64,000 bases of DNA. Origin: Primula veris. Lineage: Eukaryota > Streptophyta > Magnoliopsida > Ericales > Primulaceae. This document shows positions 35,901 to 46,854 of the stretch, piece after piece (the first letter of the stretch is position 1; each line of letters starts with the position of its first letter). The stretch lies in assembly GCA_963682055.1 (NCBI GenBank), contig OY821745.1, forward strand, positions 29,819,342-29,883,341, given 5' to 3'. The translations under genes were made by a program, and so were the position numbers. The notes under the pieces are model-generated. The model did not search any database. It saw only the letters and a program-made list of their open reading frames with translations, and was not told where the DNA came from.

Positions 35901-36656
35901 GTGGCGACGGAATAAAATCAACGCCTTAACATTCATCCTGATGGTAACAACAAATTTGTGTTTTACTCATCAAAGATGGCATCCAAAAAAAATAAAATTT
36001 GGGCATCACATTTTCACACATCAGGGTGAGTAACATGTGGTTACGGATTAAAATCAACGTTTAAATAGTCATTTCGCAAGTATGTTTTTACGATTTTTCT
36101 CATCATAGATGGCATCCAACATGTGTTGGGAGTTCTGAATTATTTATCATATAAAACGACTGGTTTATATGTTTATGGTTTGCACAAGCACAAACTTTTT
36201 TTCGAAACGACAGGTTCGAAAACATTAGTTTTGCTTTTCATGTGAATCGGTTCTCATTGATCGAACAACGGGTCGATACTGAAACACCAATTCAGCGAAG
36301 CATACATCACTATATAAACACACTTGGGGAAATTATTATTTAGTCAACCCCTTTCGGTAGCTCTATTTGAACACGACCAGGAAAGACGGTGAGGGGGGTG
36401 GGCACGAATGCCTCTTAAAAACCGACCTCATTAGAAGAACGACTTCCGCCTTTATCTTTCCTAGACATCGTATCCAAATAGGTGAGCCTATTTGGGGAAG
36501 ATTCATAATTTTCCAACTTAAATGTGAATATATACGATTTTCGCATTTTATATATGGCAATAATATTAAACAGCATAGAGAATATCTATTTAGATTAACC
36601 ACACATATATAAACAGGCAGTAAATATATTTTAGAATCTATGTGTTATAAACAAAT

Positions 36657-37124
36657 CAATTTAAGATTATCAATCAATCCATAAAGATTCTAACATATCA
36701 AATCAAATCAATTTAAGATTATCAATCAATCCATAAAGATTCTAACATATCAAATCAAATCAATTTAAGATTATCAATCAATCCTTAAAGATTCTAACAT
36801 ATCAAGTCAAATCAATGTAAGATTATCAATCAATCCATGAAGATTCTAACATATCAAGTCAAATCAATTTAAAATTATCAATTAATCCATGAAGATTCTA
36901 ACATATCAAGTCAAATCAATTTAAGATTATCAATCAATCCATGAAGATTCTAACATATCAAGTCAAATCAATTTAAGATTATCAATCAATCCATGAAGAT
37001 TCTAACATATCAAGTCAAATCAATTTAAGATTATCAATCAATCCATGAATATTCTAACATATCAAATCAAATCAATTTAGGATTATCAATCAATTCATGA
37101 AGATTCTAACAAATCAAATCAATT
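36657..37124. repeat. 52-bp tandem repeat, about nine units
   Basis: Unit contains CAATTTAAGATTATCAATC and ATGAAGATTCTAACATATC. Lies in the 5' leader of copia copy 2 between primer site and gag, and is absent from copy 1. Confidence 0.93.
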
Positions 37125-37695
37125 TATATGCATTTTTTTTTTATTCGTTTGCCTTTTAATAAAAAAAAATTATATGTATGTGTGTGTATATTTACTAAAT
37201 ATTATATCTTTATCAACCATATGTACTGTTTTCGTATAAGTATTATACTACAGGACCATGCGTGTAATTTCAACAAATTATATATTTATTTACAGTAGTA
37301 CACATAATTGTGAATAACAAAGTAATCATGGCAGTAATCATGACAAGTTTTAATAACAGAGTAGTATAATCACAGTACTAGTAACATGGCAGTAGCATAA
37401 GGTTTTTTTTTTTTTTTTTTTTTTAATTTTTAAAACCTACGCAGGCTGGTATTGTAATCATGCAATTGCAGTAGTAACATACAAACATGCGTTGTAATCA
37501 TGCAAGACAGTACTAACATACAAACAGTACAGTAACATACAAACAGTACGTGTTGTAATATGTAACGTGTACGGTATAAAAAAAATTATATCCGGGTACC
37601 TTACGCACGGTATGTTGGTGAAGGTCGATATAGCAAAATCAGGTTTATTGAATCTATAATCCGTACTTCGATCTCCGAGAGCAGTGCTGATAACG

Positions 37696-37895
37696 TGTTG
37701 TAATACACTATTAGCTACGTATATAGGGAGACAGAAGTAGAGAGAGGGGAGAACGTTATAGTTTTTATTATGAATGAATATCTGAATGAATAAAATACAA
37801 GACCCCTAGCCCTTTTTATATATATAGAGGGGTAGGGTTATAAGCCCACTTGGGCCCAATCAATAAAAGCCCAAGAGTCCAATAATGTTACAACA
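37696..37895 (-). repeat. 5' LTR of copia copy 2
   Basis: 200 bp, followed by duplication ATATT. The primer-like CGTTATCAGCACTGC lies just inside on the minus strand. Confidence 0.9.
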
Positions 37896-37900
37896 ATATT

Positions 37901-38440
37901 GCATTATTTATTTATTGATAACTTTTACTATTTAGATTTTACTCCATAAAACGAGTCGATTTTTGGATGGTATATTAACGTCTAAGTGTTCTAGACAGTA
38001 GGACCGGCCCTTCCTATTGTTGTGCCAATGATTTGCGATAAGGTGGACAGGCAGAAAAGACAGTTCACCTGTTGTTTTGTTTTTTAATTTGAAATAAAAT
38101 AACGTGTCGTAGTTTTTAATCATTCATTCACTACGTACTGTCGGCATGAAAAATGATGCGGCATACTTAGAAGCGGGCAATAGGCGAACATTTGAACCAA
38201 TGATTGTCAATCACTTTATATCAGCGTTCGCATCCTCCAGAATCTAATTGAACTAAACCTCGACAATCTAAGCCCGAAGGTGGACATTCATCGAGTTCAC
38301 CGTTGTCGAAAGAAATAAGGGTGATACTTTCTTGGAAAGAAATGCTTCTGATCTGGGCTACCCCGTTCTCGTATATAAATGAATATTTTAGATGTATAAT
38401 ATTTTTCATAGTTTTATACATTATGTTTCGGGTTTTAATT
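37901..38440. other. No recognised gene
   Basis: A minus-strand frame at 38460-38221 contains …GELDECPPSGLDCRGLVQLD… and looks protein-like, but I recognise no family. Part of its start overlaps the hairpin MITE. It may be a fragment of a lost gene. Confidence 0.3.
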
Positions 38441-38612
38441 AATATGCCAATCAAATACAAGTCTCCTAACCAAACTACTAAATAAATTTTACTAAAAAGG
38501 TGAAATATTAATTTTTATTATTTCTTCTGGATTAAAAAGAATTAATATTTCACCTTTTTAGTAAAATTTATTTAGTACTTTGGTTAGGAGACTTGTATTT
38601 GATTGGCATATT
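38441..38612. repeat. Hairpin MITE
   Basis: Near-perfect inverted repeat: left arm AATATGCCAATCAAATACAA…, right arm its reverse complement ending GATTGGCATATT, each about 70 bp with a loop near 38520-38545. Strong foldback; superfamily not resolved. Confidence 0.85.
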
Positions 38613-38667
38613 ACGTGTTTCGTTGTCATAGAATAACTACATTAAAACATTTATAAATTAATAATGT

Positions 38668-39430
38668 CGGGACCGTAGAAATTTATTAATTTAAAGAGGT
38701 ATTAATTAATCGATAAATTAATAATTATTATTTTAAAGAGTTTTTATTGATTGAACAATTAATGTTCACCGAACGATAATAACAAATTATTTTCCGATAC
38801 TGCAAAATTCGTTCGGTCAATGAATTTTCAATTAACAGATGAAACCACTATTCAGAAATATATTTATGAACTTGAAAAAATGATTAATGGTCTCGGTTAT
38901 CTCAATAAAACGGATGTCAACGAGTTGTTAGATTACTCAGCTAAAAATGATACATGCTCAGATGTCAGAAACTTAAAAAAAAAAACTATGAATTTTGTCT
39001 TTGTTAACAATAAAGATGATGAAGTTAAAGATGCTACTTGAAGATAATACCGCATATTTGTAGCTAGTCACGTGAAATTAAATATTTATCGCGTCTATAA
39101 CTCTTTTTTGGTGCAGTTCGAAAATAATATATCAAACATTTTGGATGCAATTAGAAAAATTAGTGATGAGATTCAAGTAGATTTGAATTTTAATAAATAA
39201 ATAAAAACGACTATAGAATCATACTTCACTAAGCCGTCCTAGTAATGTCTGTCATTTAGAATAATTATTAATTTATGATTTTATCGGAAACATTATTTAT
39301 ATAACGATTTTCAGAACATTTATTATGGTATTAATTTGTTGAAGTTGCTTATTTTTTACGTTGGTCAAAGTCAGGACCGGAGAAAATTATTATTTTAGAA
39401 AGTTTATTAATTTATCGAGTATTAAGTTAT
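38668..39430 (+). mobile_element. Tigger/pogo-like (CENP-B type) DNA transposon remnant
   Basis: Ends share TTAATTAATCGATAAATT-type inverted blocks (about 38700-38745 and 39390-39430). Between them lies a broken C-terminal transposase. Borders are approximate and much of the element is missing. Confidence 0.5.
38820..39242 (+). pseudogene. C-terminal remnant of a Tigger/CENP-B-type transposase
   Basis: The frame 38820-39041 reads FQLTDETTIQKYIYELEKM… and LDYSAKNDTCSDV. After an interruption the downstream text gives NILDAIRKISDEIQVDLNFN and, past a stop, KTTIESYFTKPS. This matches the tail of plant Tigger-like transposases (DDE superfamily). The catalytic core is absent and at least two breaks are present. 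Confidence 0.65.
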
Positions 39431-39589
39431 CATGACCTGTAATGGAAAGTTAGAAATAAAAAGGGGTGTTAAAATTATTACAAAAAAAAAAAAAAACAAA
39501 TGGTACAAATTGTATATTAGAGGAGGAAAACAGAGAAAGCTAATAATACGCATCTATTTTGTATTTTCTGTTTTAGTAGTTATTTTTAT
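39243..39589. other. AT-rich DNA upstream of the sugar transporter
   Basis: Holds the end of the Tigger remnant and A-rich tracts; probably part of the promoter of the gene at 40007. Confidence 0.35.
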
Positions 39590-39690
39590 CTATTTCTCCG
39601 ACCATCCCTCTTCACCTCTCTATTTCTCTAAATCTCTTTCTCTCTCAAATCTCTCTCACATAAGGGTTGAGTTTTCTCTGTTCTCTTTCA
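39590..39690 (+). promoter_or_regulatory. Probable CT-rich 5' leader of the sugar transporter
   Basis: CCATCCCTCTTCACCTCTC and following CT-rich sequence end in TCTCTTTCAG|GTACC, a donor-like site. An acceptor-like TTTTAG lies at about 39973, so a 5'-UTR intron before the start codon is likely. Confidence 0.4.
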
Positions 39691-40006
39691 GGTACCAATA
39701 TTATTTTTCTTTTGAAGTATTTTTTTTCATTTTACTACAAAAAAAATTTAAAAGGAAACAAAGGTGACGTGACAGTGTGATCATGACCACTTAATATTAC
39801 CTTAGTTGAACTTTCCTTATATTTTGATTATTTCTCTAAGACAGGAAACATATTCATCTATGTATATATACATAGTTGTATGGATACATGCACAAACATT
39901 TTAGTTTAAGGGAATTTATAGCAAAAATGTTTGTTTAAATTTCAATGATTTTGTTAAAGTGATCATACTTTTAGATTGGAGATTTGGTTCAAATTCTGCG
40001 GAGAAG

Positions 40007-43000
40007 ATGAACGGAGCGGTACTTGTAGCTATAGCTGCTACTGTGGGAAACTTGTTGCAAGGATGGGATAGTGCAACACTTGCAGGTATTTTCCAAAAAA
40101 AAAAATCAAGTTTGTTTTCAGAAGAAAAAAACTTACAACTTCTTGTTTCTTATTTAGGCCTTAACTACATAGTGACTTATGAAGGCGATCGTCCTTTCAT
40201 TTTATATAGAAAACTTAAATAAATAAAACCACCCACATGTAAATTCCAATTCCTAAATCCTGACCCGTTAGATTCCTGATTGTGTGCTCTATCGTAATCA
40301 CTTAAATTTATTTTTCTCTACTGCATTTCATAAAATAGCCAAACGAACATGCCATTTTGTTCTATCATTACCCTTTTTATGTTCTTTGTAGGGTGTCTGA
40401 TGTTTGATGCTTCATCTCAATTGAATCCAATCGATCTATGTTGGTTTAATCATTAGCGTTTAATCACATCAATTCTTCAATCTGATTAACAACATTTGTT
40501 CAAATTTGACCACATAATGCTACTTTTTGTAACATCTATTTGTTCCCTGTTAAGAAAGGCCTAGTCTCTTGTTTTTGTTTAGCAATTGTATTTAAAGAAA
40601 ATGATTGTTAACCCCATATATACCCTGAAAAAGTGAAGCATGACCAGCTCGTGACGTGTCTCTGGTCCAATCTTGTTCCTTTTACAAACATATACTATGT
40701 GCAAGGTTCAGAGTGCTGTGCTTTTTATTTAAAGAAGTTTAATGTGTTACAGGAGGTCTTTTCTATATCAAGAAGGAATTTAATTTACAAGATGCGCCAA
40801 CGATGGAAGGTCTAATAGTGTCCATGTCACTAATCGGTGCCACATTCATCACCACAATTTCAGGCCCTCTATCAGATTCGATTGGTCGTCGCCCAATGCT
40901 GATACTCTCATCAATTCTATACGTGGTTAGCGGTCTCGTGATGTTCTGGTCACCAAACGTGTATATATTGCTTTTAGCAAGGTTACTAGACGGTTTTGGA
41001 ACTGGCTTAATTGTGACATTAGTACCTGTATACATATCTGAAACAGCACCATCGGATATAAGAGGATCGCTAAACACACTCCCACAGTTTACAGGTTCTC
41101 TGGGAATGTTTGTATCCTATTGTACGGTTTTTGGGATGTCTTTGACGGATTCGCCTAGCTGGCGGCTCATGCTAGGTGGTCTAGCGATTCCTTCAATTGG
41201 TTACTTTTTTCTTATGGTGATGTTTTTACCGGAATCTCCTCGTTGGCTCGTGAGTAAAGGTAAAATGGTAGAGGCTAAACGGGTTCTACAGATGCTACGT
41301 GGCAAAGAAGATGTATCAGGTTTGCTCATTGATTTTTTGCATACTTAATAATCGAGGTAAAGATTAAAAAAAATTCCCGAAGTTAACGTCTTAGTAAAAA
41401 AGAAGCCTATGATGCTTTGCGACTATCATTTTGAATTTTAGAAATTTAGGAAATTTATTTTCTTTTTAATGTTTCTACTTATTTTTGATTGAAATCCTTC
41501 TTAACTTTTTCAGATCAAAGTATACCTAAGGAATTATAGTGACATAGTAAGGGTAATAGAAAAGGTTAAAAAGAAACGACTACCAAACATTTCCTCAATT
41601 TGAGATTTAATTCATAAAAGCTTTCAGGTACTTATTTTTTAATTCCAAAATTGAAATCTTCAGGTGAAATGGCCTTGCTTGTTGAAGGCCTAAATGTGGG
41701 AACTGAAACATCAGTAGAAGAGTACATGATTTCTCCAGCAAACGATCTTGCAGACATACACGAAGACGTACCTCAAAATGACCAGATAATGATATACGGT
41801 GCTGAAAATGGTACACCCTTGATTGCGAAACCCGTGACAGGACAGAGCAACCTTGGCTTTGTATCTCGACAAGGGAGCATGGTAGATCCAATGGTCACTC
41901 TCTTCGGAAGTGTCCACGAGAACCCCAATGATACGAAGGGTAGTATGTTTTTCCCAACCTGGGGAAGTATGGTCAATATCACGGATAACAATAGGTATCG
42001 ATGTCATACTATTAAATCAATTGGTAAAGGTTAAAGTTATATTGCTTTTTGAGTTTGATTAGGAAACAATTTGTTGATTTCTGGAATAATTAACCCCAGG
42101 TACAAGTGTATGGACTTATTTTGCAAAAAGTAATAGTGGTTGAAATCCATTTCAAATTAGTGTACCAAGTAATTTCACAGTATACTGATCATTTTACATG
42201 TTTTTTTTCATGTTGGTATACTACTATATAGTATGCGTCTAAAAAAAATATATGCAGATATTAGTGTACTTTAGTTAATTGACATGATACAACATTGTTT
42301 AACAGGTATACTGTGAATTATTAAGCCACAATGACTTGCTTAATTAGTGTGGCAATTTGTACTAAAAAAATCCTCTTATGATGGGATTAGAATCTATTGT
42401 TGTTCCATAGAACATAAATTCAATTAAACTATCTTCTTACTTTGTTCACAGGAGTGGGATATGGGACACAGAGAGCGTTGATCATCATCCATACGATGCT
42501 TCTGGAGCAGAATCGGATGATAATATGCGAAGCCCATTATTGTCACGTAGTGGTACAAACCAAAGCAATGTTATGCAGGGTAATACGAGCGAGAATGCAA
42601 ATGGTATGGGTATAGGTGGCGGTTGGCAGCTTGCGTATAAGTCTTCGGAAGAGAGAGAAGGGGGAGGGATGAAGAGGATATACTTACACCAAGATGGTAC
42701 ACCTGGCACTCGGCAAGGGTCGATTGTGTCGATTGTAGGTGATGCGAATTTTGATGGTGGGCCTGTACATGCCTCGGCTTTGGTTAGCAGGTCTATGCTA
42801 CGAAACAAGGATCTTGAACAGGCAGTTGGGGCAAAGATGGGCCAACGTGAAAATGCGGCTGTGGGACCCAGTTTCGGAGATCTTTTTGAACCAGGGGTTA
42901 AGCATGCTTTAATTGTTGGCGTTGGACTTCAAATGCTTCAGCAGGTTTGTTTGATTTGTATAATAATATGCGAAAGTATAATGCTAAAACGTTTTTGCAA

Positions 43001-44833
43001 GGCGTCCAGAAAGGCTCGAGTATTTTATCAATTGGATCATATAAAAAATACATAAGTTTTTTAAATTCTCAGCAAGACATTTTTGTGTGTATACGAGCTG
43101 ATATATACGACGCATTGAAGTTAGTTCTTAAGAACAGAGGTTTTGATACAAAATGCGGTTAAGTTGATTTTTAGTTTGTAATATCAGAGTTTACAGTAAA
43201 CTCACCATGTGTTTACTCTCGCATTATTAGTCAACGTACAAAAAGATTCTTTTTAGAAGCTCACACCAAAGAAATTTAAAAGCCGTTTTTTTTCGTAGTT
43301 TCTTTTTACAGCCCCAGGGCGCATTTTGGACGATCCTTGTTAAAAACTTAAGTTTTGCACTTTCTTTCGAAGTATGTATAATATTAAAACTATTTTTCTT
43401 AGTTACAAATGGCTAAAACATGAAATTGTAGAAAAATTAATTGTTTTTCTTTCTTAAATTTTAGTTGTAAAACATGGCTTTCGTATTATAAAAAGTTCGA
43501 TTATTGTGCAGTTTTCTGGAATAAGTGCAGTTCTGTATTACACTCCTTCGATTCTTCAACAAGCAGGTGTTGGGGTTCTTCTTTCGAATTTGGGACTTCG
43601 TTCTGATTCGGCATCTCTTCTTATAAGTGCTTTTACTACTCTACTTATGCTTCCAAGTATAGGGGTTGCTATGAGACTAATGGATATTGCTGGCAGAAGG
43701 TAATTTACTGAAACGTTTATCTAAAATAAAGAGATTGTTTTTAATTTTCAAGCCCTCCAGATTAGTAAGCTAACAACACATAATTTTGGAGGGTCAATTG
43801 AGTTTCTATTATATGCACCTTCTGGAAATATAATCCGTATGGTGACAAGAAAATTGAAGAACTTCAATTCTTCGAGTTTGTTTGTTTCCTATACATAAAG
43901 GAGGCTAGTAACAAATATGCGAAATGTTCCAAGGCTAACAAAAAAAAAAATGATACTTCCTTTTATTTTCCGTCATACCGTTATAACATCATGTTTGAAA
44001 ACCTTTCCTAACTTGACACATTACCAAGGCCTTTTTTATGATTATATGCCTACACCTACTTTTATGTTTATTCGTACACCAGTCTACACAATTTTTTGTA
44101 ATCAGTACACTAACCCAATGTTTACTGCTCAATCACCAATCTTCTGTCAATTTCAACGCATAGGATAGCACACAAAGGTGATAGTCTGACTATGAGGTTA
44201 GTATATAAAAGTAACTGTAAAAACGGGAGTTTTTGTAGACAAAGTTACCTTGATTGGTCTATTTATGTTGGATTAGTGTATATAACATAAATAAATGATA
44301 CGTGGTGTGCAAAATCGAAACTTTGTATTAAGATACTATAATGTAAAACCATTGCTAGACGATGAAACGTTTTTTTTTCCTGCAGGTGGCTGATGCTTTC
44401 TACTATACCAGTCTTACTTATTGCTCTAGTCATCTTAGTCTTGAGCAATATCATCCCACTCGGTCTAATCCTACACGCCATTATCTCCACCATGAGCGTT
44501 GTGGTTTACATCTGTTGCTTTGTGATGGGCTTTGGCCCAGTCCCAAACATTCTCTGCTCTGAAATATTCCCAACTCGTGTCCGAGGCCTATGCATTGCCA
44601 TTTGTGCCCTTACTTTTTGGATTTGCGACATTATCGTGACTTACTCGCTACCTGCCATGCTGTCATATATCGGCCTTGGTGGAGTGTTTGGCATGTTTGC
44701 AATTGTTTGCGCAATTTCATGGATTTTTGTTTACCGTAAAGTCCCGGAAACTAAGGGTATGCCTCTTGAGGTTATCACGGAGTTTTTCGCACTTGGTGCA
44801 AAGCAAGCTGCTGATGATGCTGCAAAAATCTAG
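40007..44833 (+). CDS. TST: Tonoplast sugar transporter (TST/TMT family, proton-coupled antiporter)
   Basis: Six exons with GT-AG borders and matching phases: 40007-40085, 40753-41319, 41664-41994, 42452-42944, 43512-43699, 44386-44833; 2106 nt, 701 residues (family about 730). It loads glucose, fructose or sucrose into the vacuole in exchange for protons at the tonoplast. Start chosen at MNGAVLVAIAATVGNLLQGW, the standard family N-terminus. The first six membrane segments lie in exons 1-2 with SDSIGRRPML and PESPRWLVSKGK. A long hydrophilic loop of about 270 residues fills exons 3-4 and defines this subfamily. The second half holds QQFSGISAVLYYTP, MDIAGRR, SEIFPTRVRGLC and VPETKGMPLEVITEFFALG. 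The usual QQFSGIN Asn is Ser here. All exons are open, with no sign of decay. Confidence 0.95.
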
Positions 44834-45742
44834 CTTATTCTTTTAATATCAAGATTATGATATGTTGAAAGAAAAAGGCGACAAATAAGATGATCGGAAA
44901 AGAAATATACTTAGGTAGGAGGAGAGGCGGTGAGCTATATCTTTAGAATGCTACCTAGGGGCTATATGTTTATTCATCTATCTGCTATATTATCTTTATT
45001 TTTACTGTGATTGCAGGAATACTTTGATAACTAATGCGTATAGACTTATATCAAAGTTTCAGTTAGCATAATTTTTGGTTCTCTTTCTTTTTTTGTATTT
45101 GATTTAAGTATCTTTTGCTTAAATGGTGAAAGCTAGTGTTCTATGGAGCAATCCTAGATGGAAATTAGACCATCTTTTTCCCCTAGAACTCATGTTGTGC
45201 CCCTTTTAGAACATTGACAATAATCAACTTGAAATTACAATAACCCTTAGTTCGTCTATGCTGCCAAACATTCCACGTTGTCAAGGCATTGAAAGGCATA
45301 AATGTTGTTTAAAAACAAAAAAACGCAGTATTATACATGTATATGACATAGCTCTTTCCATTTTTCTTTTGATTTCTATGTTATTAGACCATATGATTAA
45401 GAAAGCTAGCAGCCCTTAGCTGCTACCATGGTTGAATGCAAGTTTTGTCCGTGAATAAATCAAATATAAAAACAGAATTAACATCTTAAAAAATCAAATT
45501 GAAAAAATCGCACGGTAAAAGAGTACATAGAAACGTAATTAGCATAGTGTATGTATGGTTGAAGCTGTATGCATTTATTTAATTAATTAATTTGTGATTG
45601 GATTTTTTCTTGATGTAAGGATTTGGCTAAATTGTGTTTTTGATCTTTCGTTAATGTAAGGATGAAACTTCCAACTCAAGTAACTTTAAGATCGATTGTT
45701 ACATGAAAACATTATATCAAAATCTTGTTGATGAACATCGGC
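44834..45742. other. 3' flank of the sugar transporter
   Basis: Likely 3' UTR to about 45100 (T-rich, AATAAG-like signals). No other gene seen. Confidence 0.45.
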
Positions 45743-45751
45743 GATTATTTT

Positions 45752-46185
45752 GGATCATGCTATTCACACAACTGGGACATTCCAGACCACACTCCTTTAG
45801 GTGGGTCCTCCAGAAAAGGTGATGCTATACACACAATTTGCACACAACTCCCACATTCCCTACTTAATGAAATACATATGTATCCCTTCAAATGTAAATA
45901 AAACACAATTTATAATTTGATAAACCAAAATATAAATATTCAACATATAAAAACCAAACCTACTAAAAACTCAAATAAAAATATAGTAGAACCCTAGTTG
46001 AAACTACCCTAAATTTAAATATTAATTAAAAATAAGAAAAATTATTAAATCTGGTATTACTAATATATATATATATAAATCCAACCTACTAAAAACCCAA
46101 ATAAAAATATAGTAGAACCCTAGTTGAGACTACCCTAAATTTAAATATTAATTAAAAATAAGAAAAATTATTAAATCTGGTATTA

Positions 46186-46225
<40 letters not shown>

Positions 46226-46328
46226 CAACCTACTAAAAACCCAAATAAAAATATAGTAGAACCTAGTTGAGACTACACTAAATTTAAATATTAATTAAAA
46301 ATAAGAAAAATTATTAAATCTGTTATTA

Positions 46329-46374
<46 letters not shown>

Positions 46375-46485
46375 TGCACTCCAATTTATTTCCACCATTT
46401 TTTTCAATTTAATGAAATTGCCACATCACTTGCCACATGAGGGAGTGTGGTCTGGAGTGCAGAAGTTGTGTGAGTATCATTTTTC
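45752..46485. mobile_element. Non-autonomous Mutator-like element with internal tandem repeats
   Basis: Flanked by a perfect 9-bp duplication GATTATTTT (45743-45751 and 46486-46494). Terminal inverted repeats of about 40 bp share CACACAACT and CCAGACCACACTCC. Inside are three repeats starting at about 45959, 46085 and 46229 (CCTACTAAAAAC(T/C)CAAAT…), each ending in a TA run of rising length. No coding sequence. Lies between two convergent genes. Confidence 0.85.
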
Positions 46486-46494
46486 GATTATTTT

Positions 46495-46854
46495 TCGGTT
46501 TAAATGCTGAATATAGAGCTCGGATTTCATTTAGATTAGATAACTTCTTGAGTTATATTTTTACTGCCTTTTAAGTTTTGAATTCAAGGAATCCAAATTC
46601 TGTTATTGTCTTTTTAGTTAAGGGAAATCTGTTTATAAATTTTCACCGATAAAAAATATATGCTGATCACACTTTACGCGTTGATAATTACGCCTACCTG
46701 AAGCACTTGCAAGAATTCTTCGCGTTTTCAAATATGGATTCATAAACGTCGGCAGAAGCCACTTAAGATTCAAACCTGAAAACAGGACTTGGTCCTAAAA
46801 GCTAAAACCAAACCCGTTTTTACTACGACATATATGTCTTCTTGCAATATTTCC
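46495..46854. other. 3' flank of the MLO gene
   Basis: No coding sequence; probable 3' UTR of the minus-strand MLO gene next to 46855. Confidence 0.4.

Larger units (their letters stand above)
30966..37895 (-). mobile_element. Ty1/copia LTR retrotransposon, copy 2 (non-coding)
   Basis: Same family as copy 1. LTRs of 200 bp (30966-31165 and 37696-37895) begin TGTTGTAATAC and end TTACAACA, flanked by ATATT (30961-30965 and 37896-37900). The different duplication shows an independent insertion. The LTRs differ at about 5 of 200 sites by eye, so this copy looks younger than copy 1. The interior matches copy 1 closely from the polypurine tract to the gag region, including shared defects, and it carries its own 52-bp tandem array in the leader. 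Confidence 0.93.

Noticed and set aside
36657..37124. Regular 52-bp repeats as a CRISPR array
   Set aside because: Repeats are contiguous without unique spacers and sit inside a plant retrotransposon.
39721..39760. TACTACAAAAAAAATTT as a CACTA terminus
   Set aside because: Lacks the leading CACTAC and any partner; A-run coincidence in a leader region.
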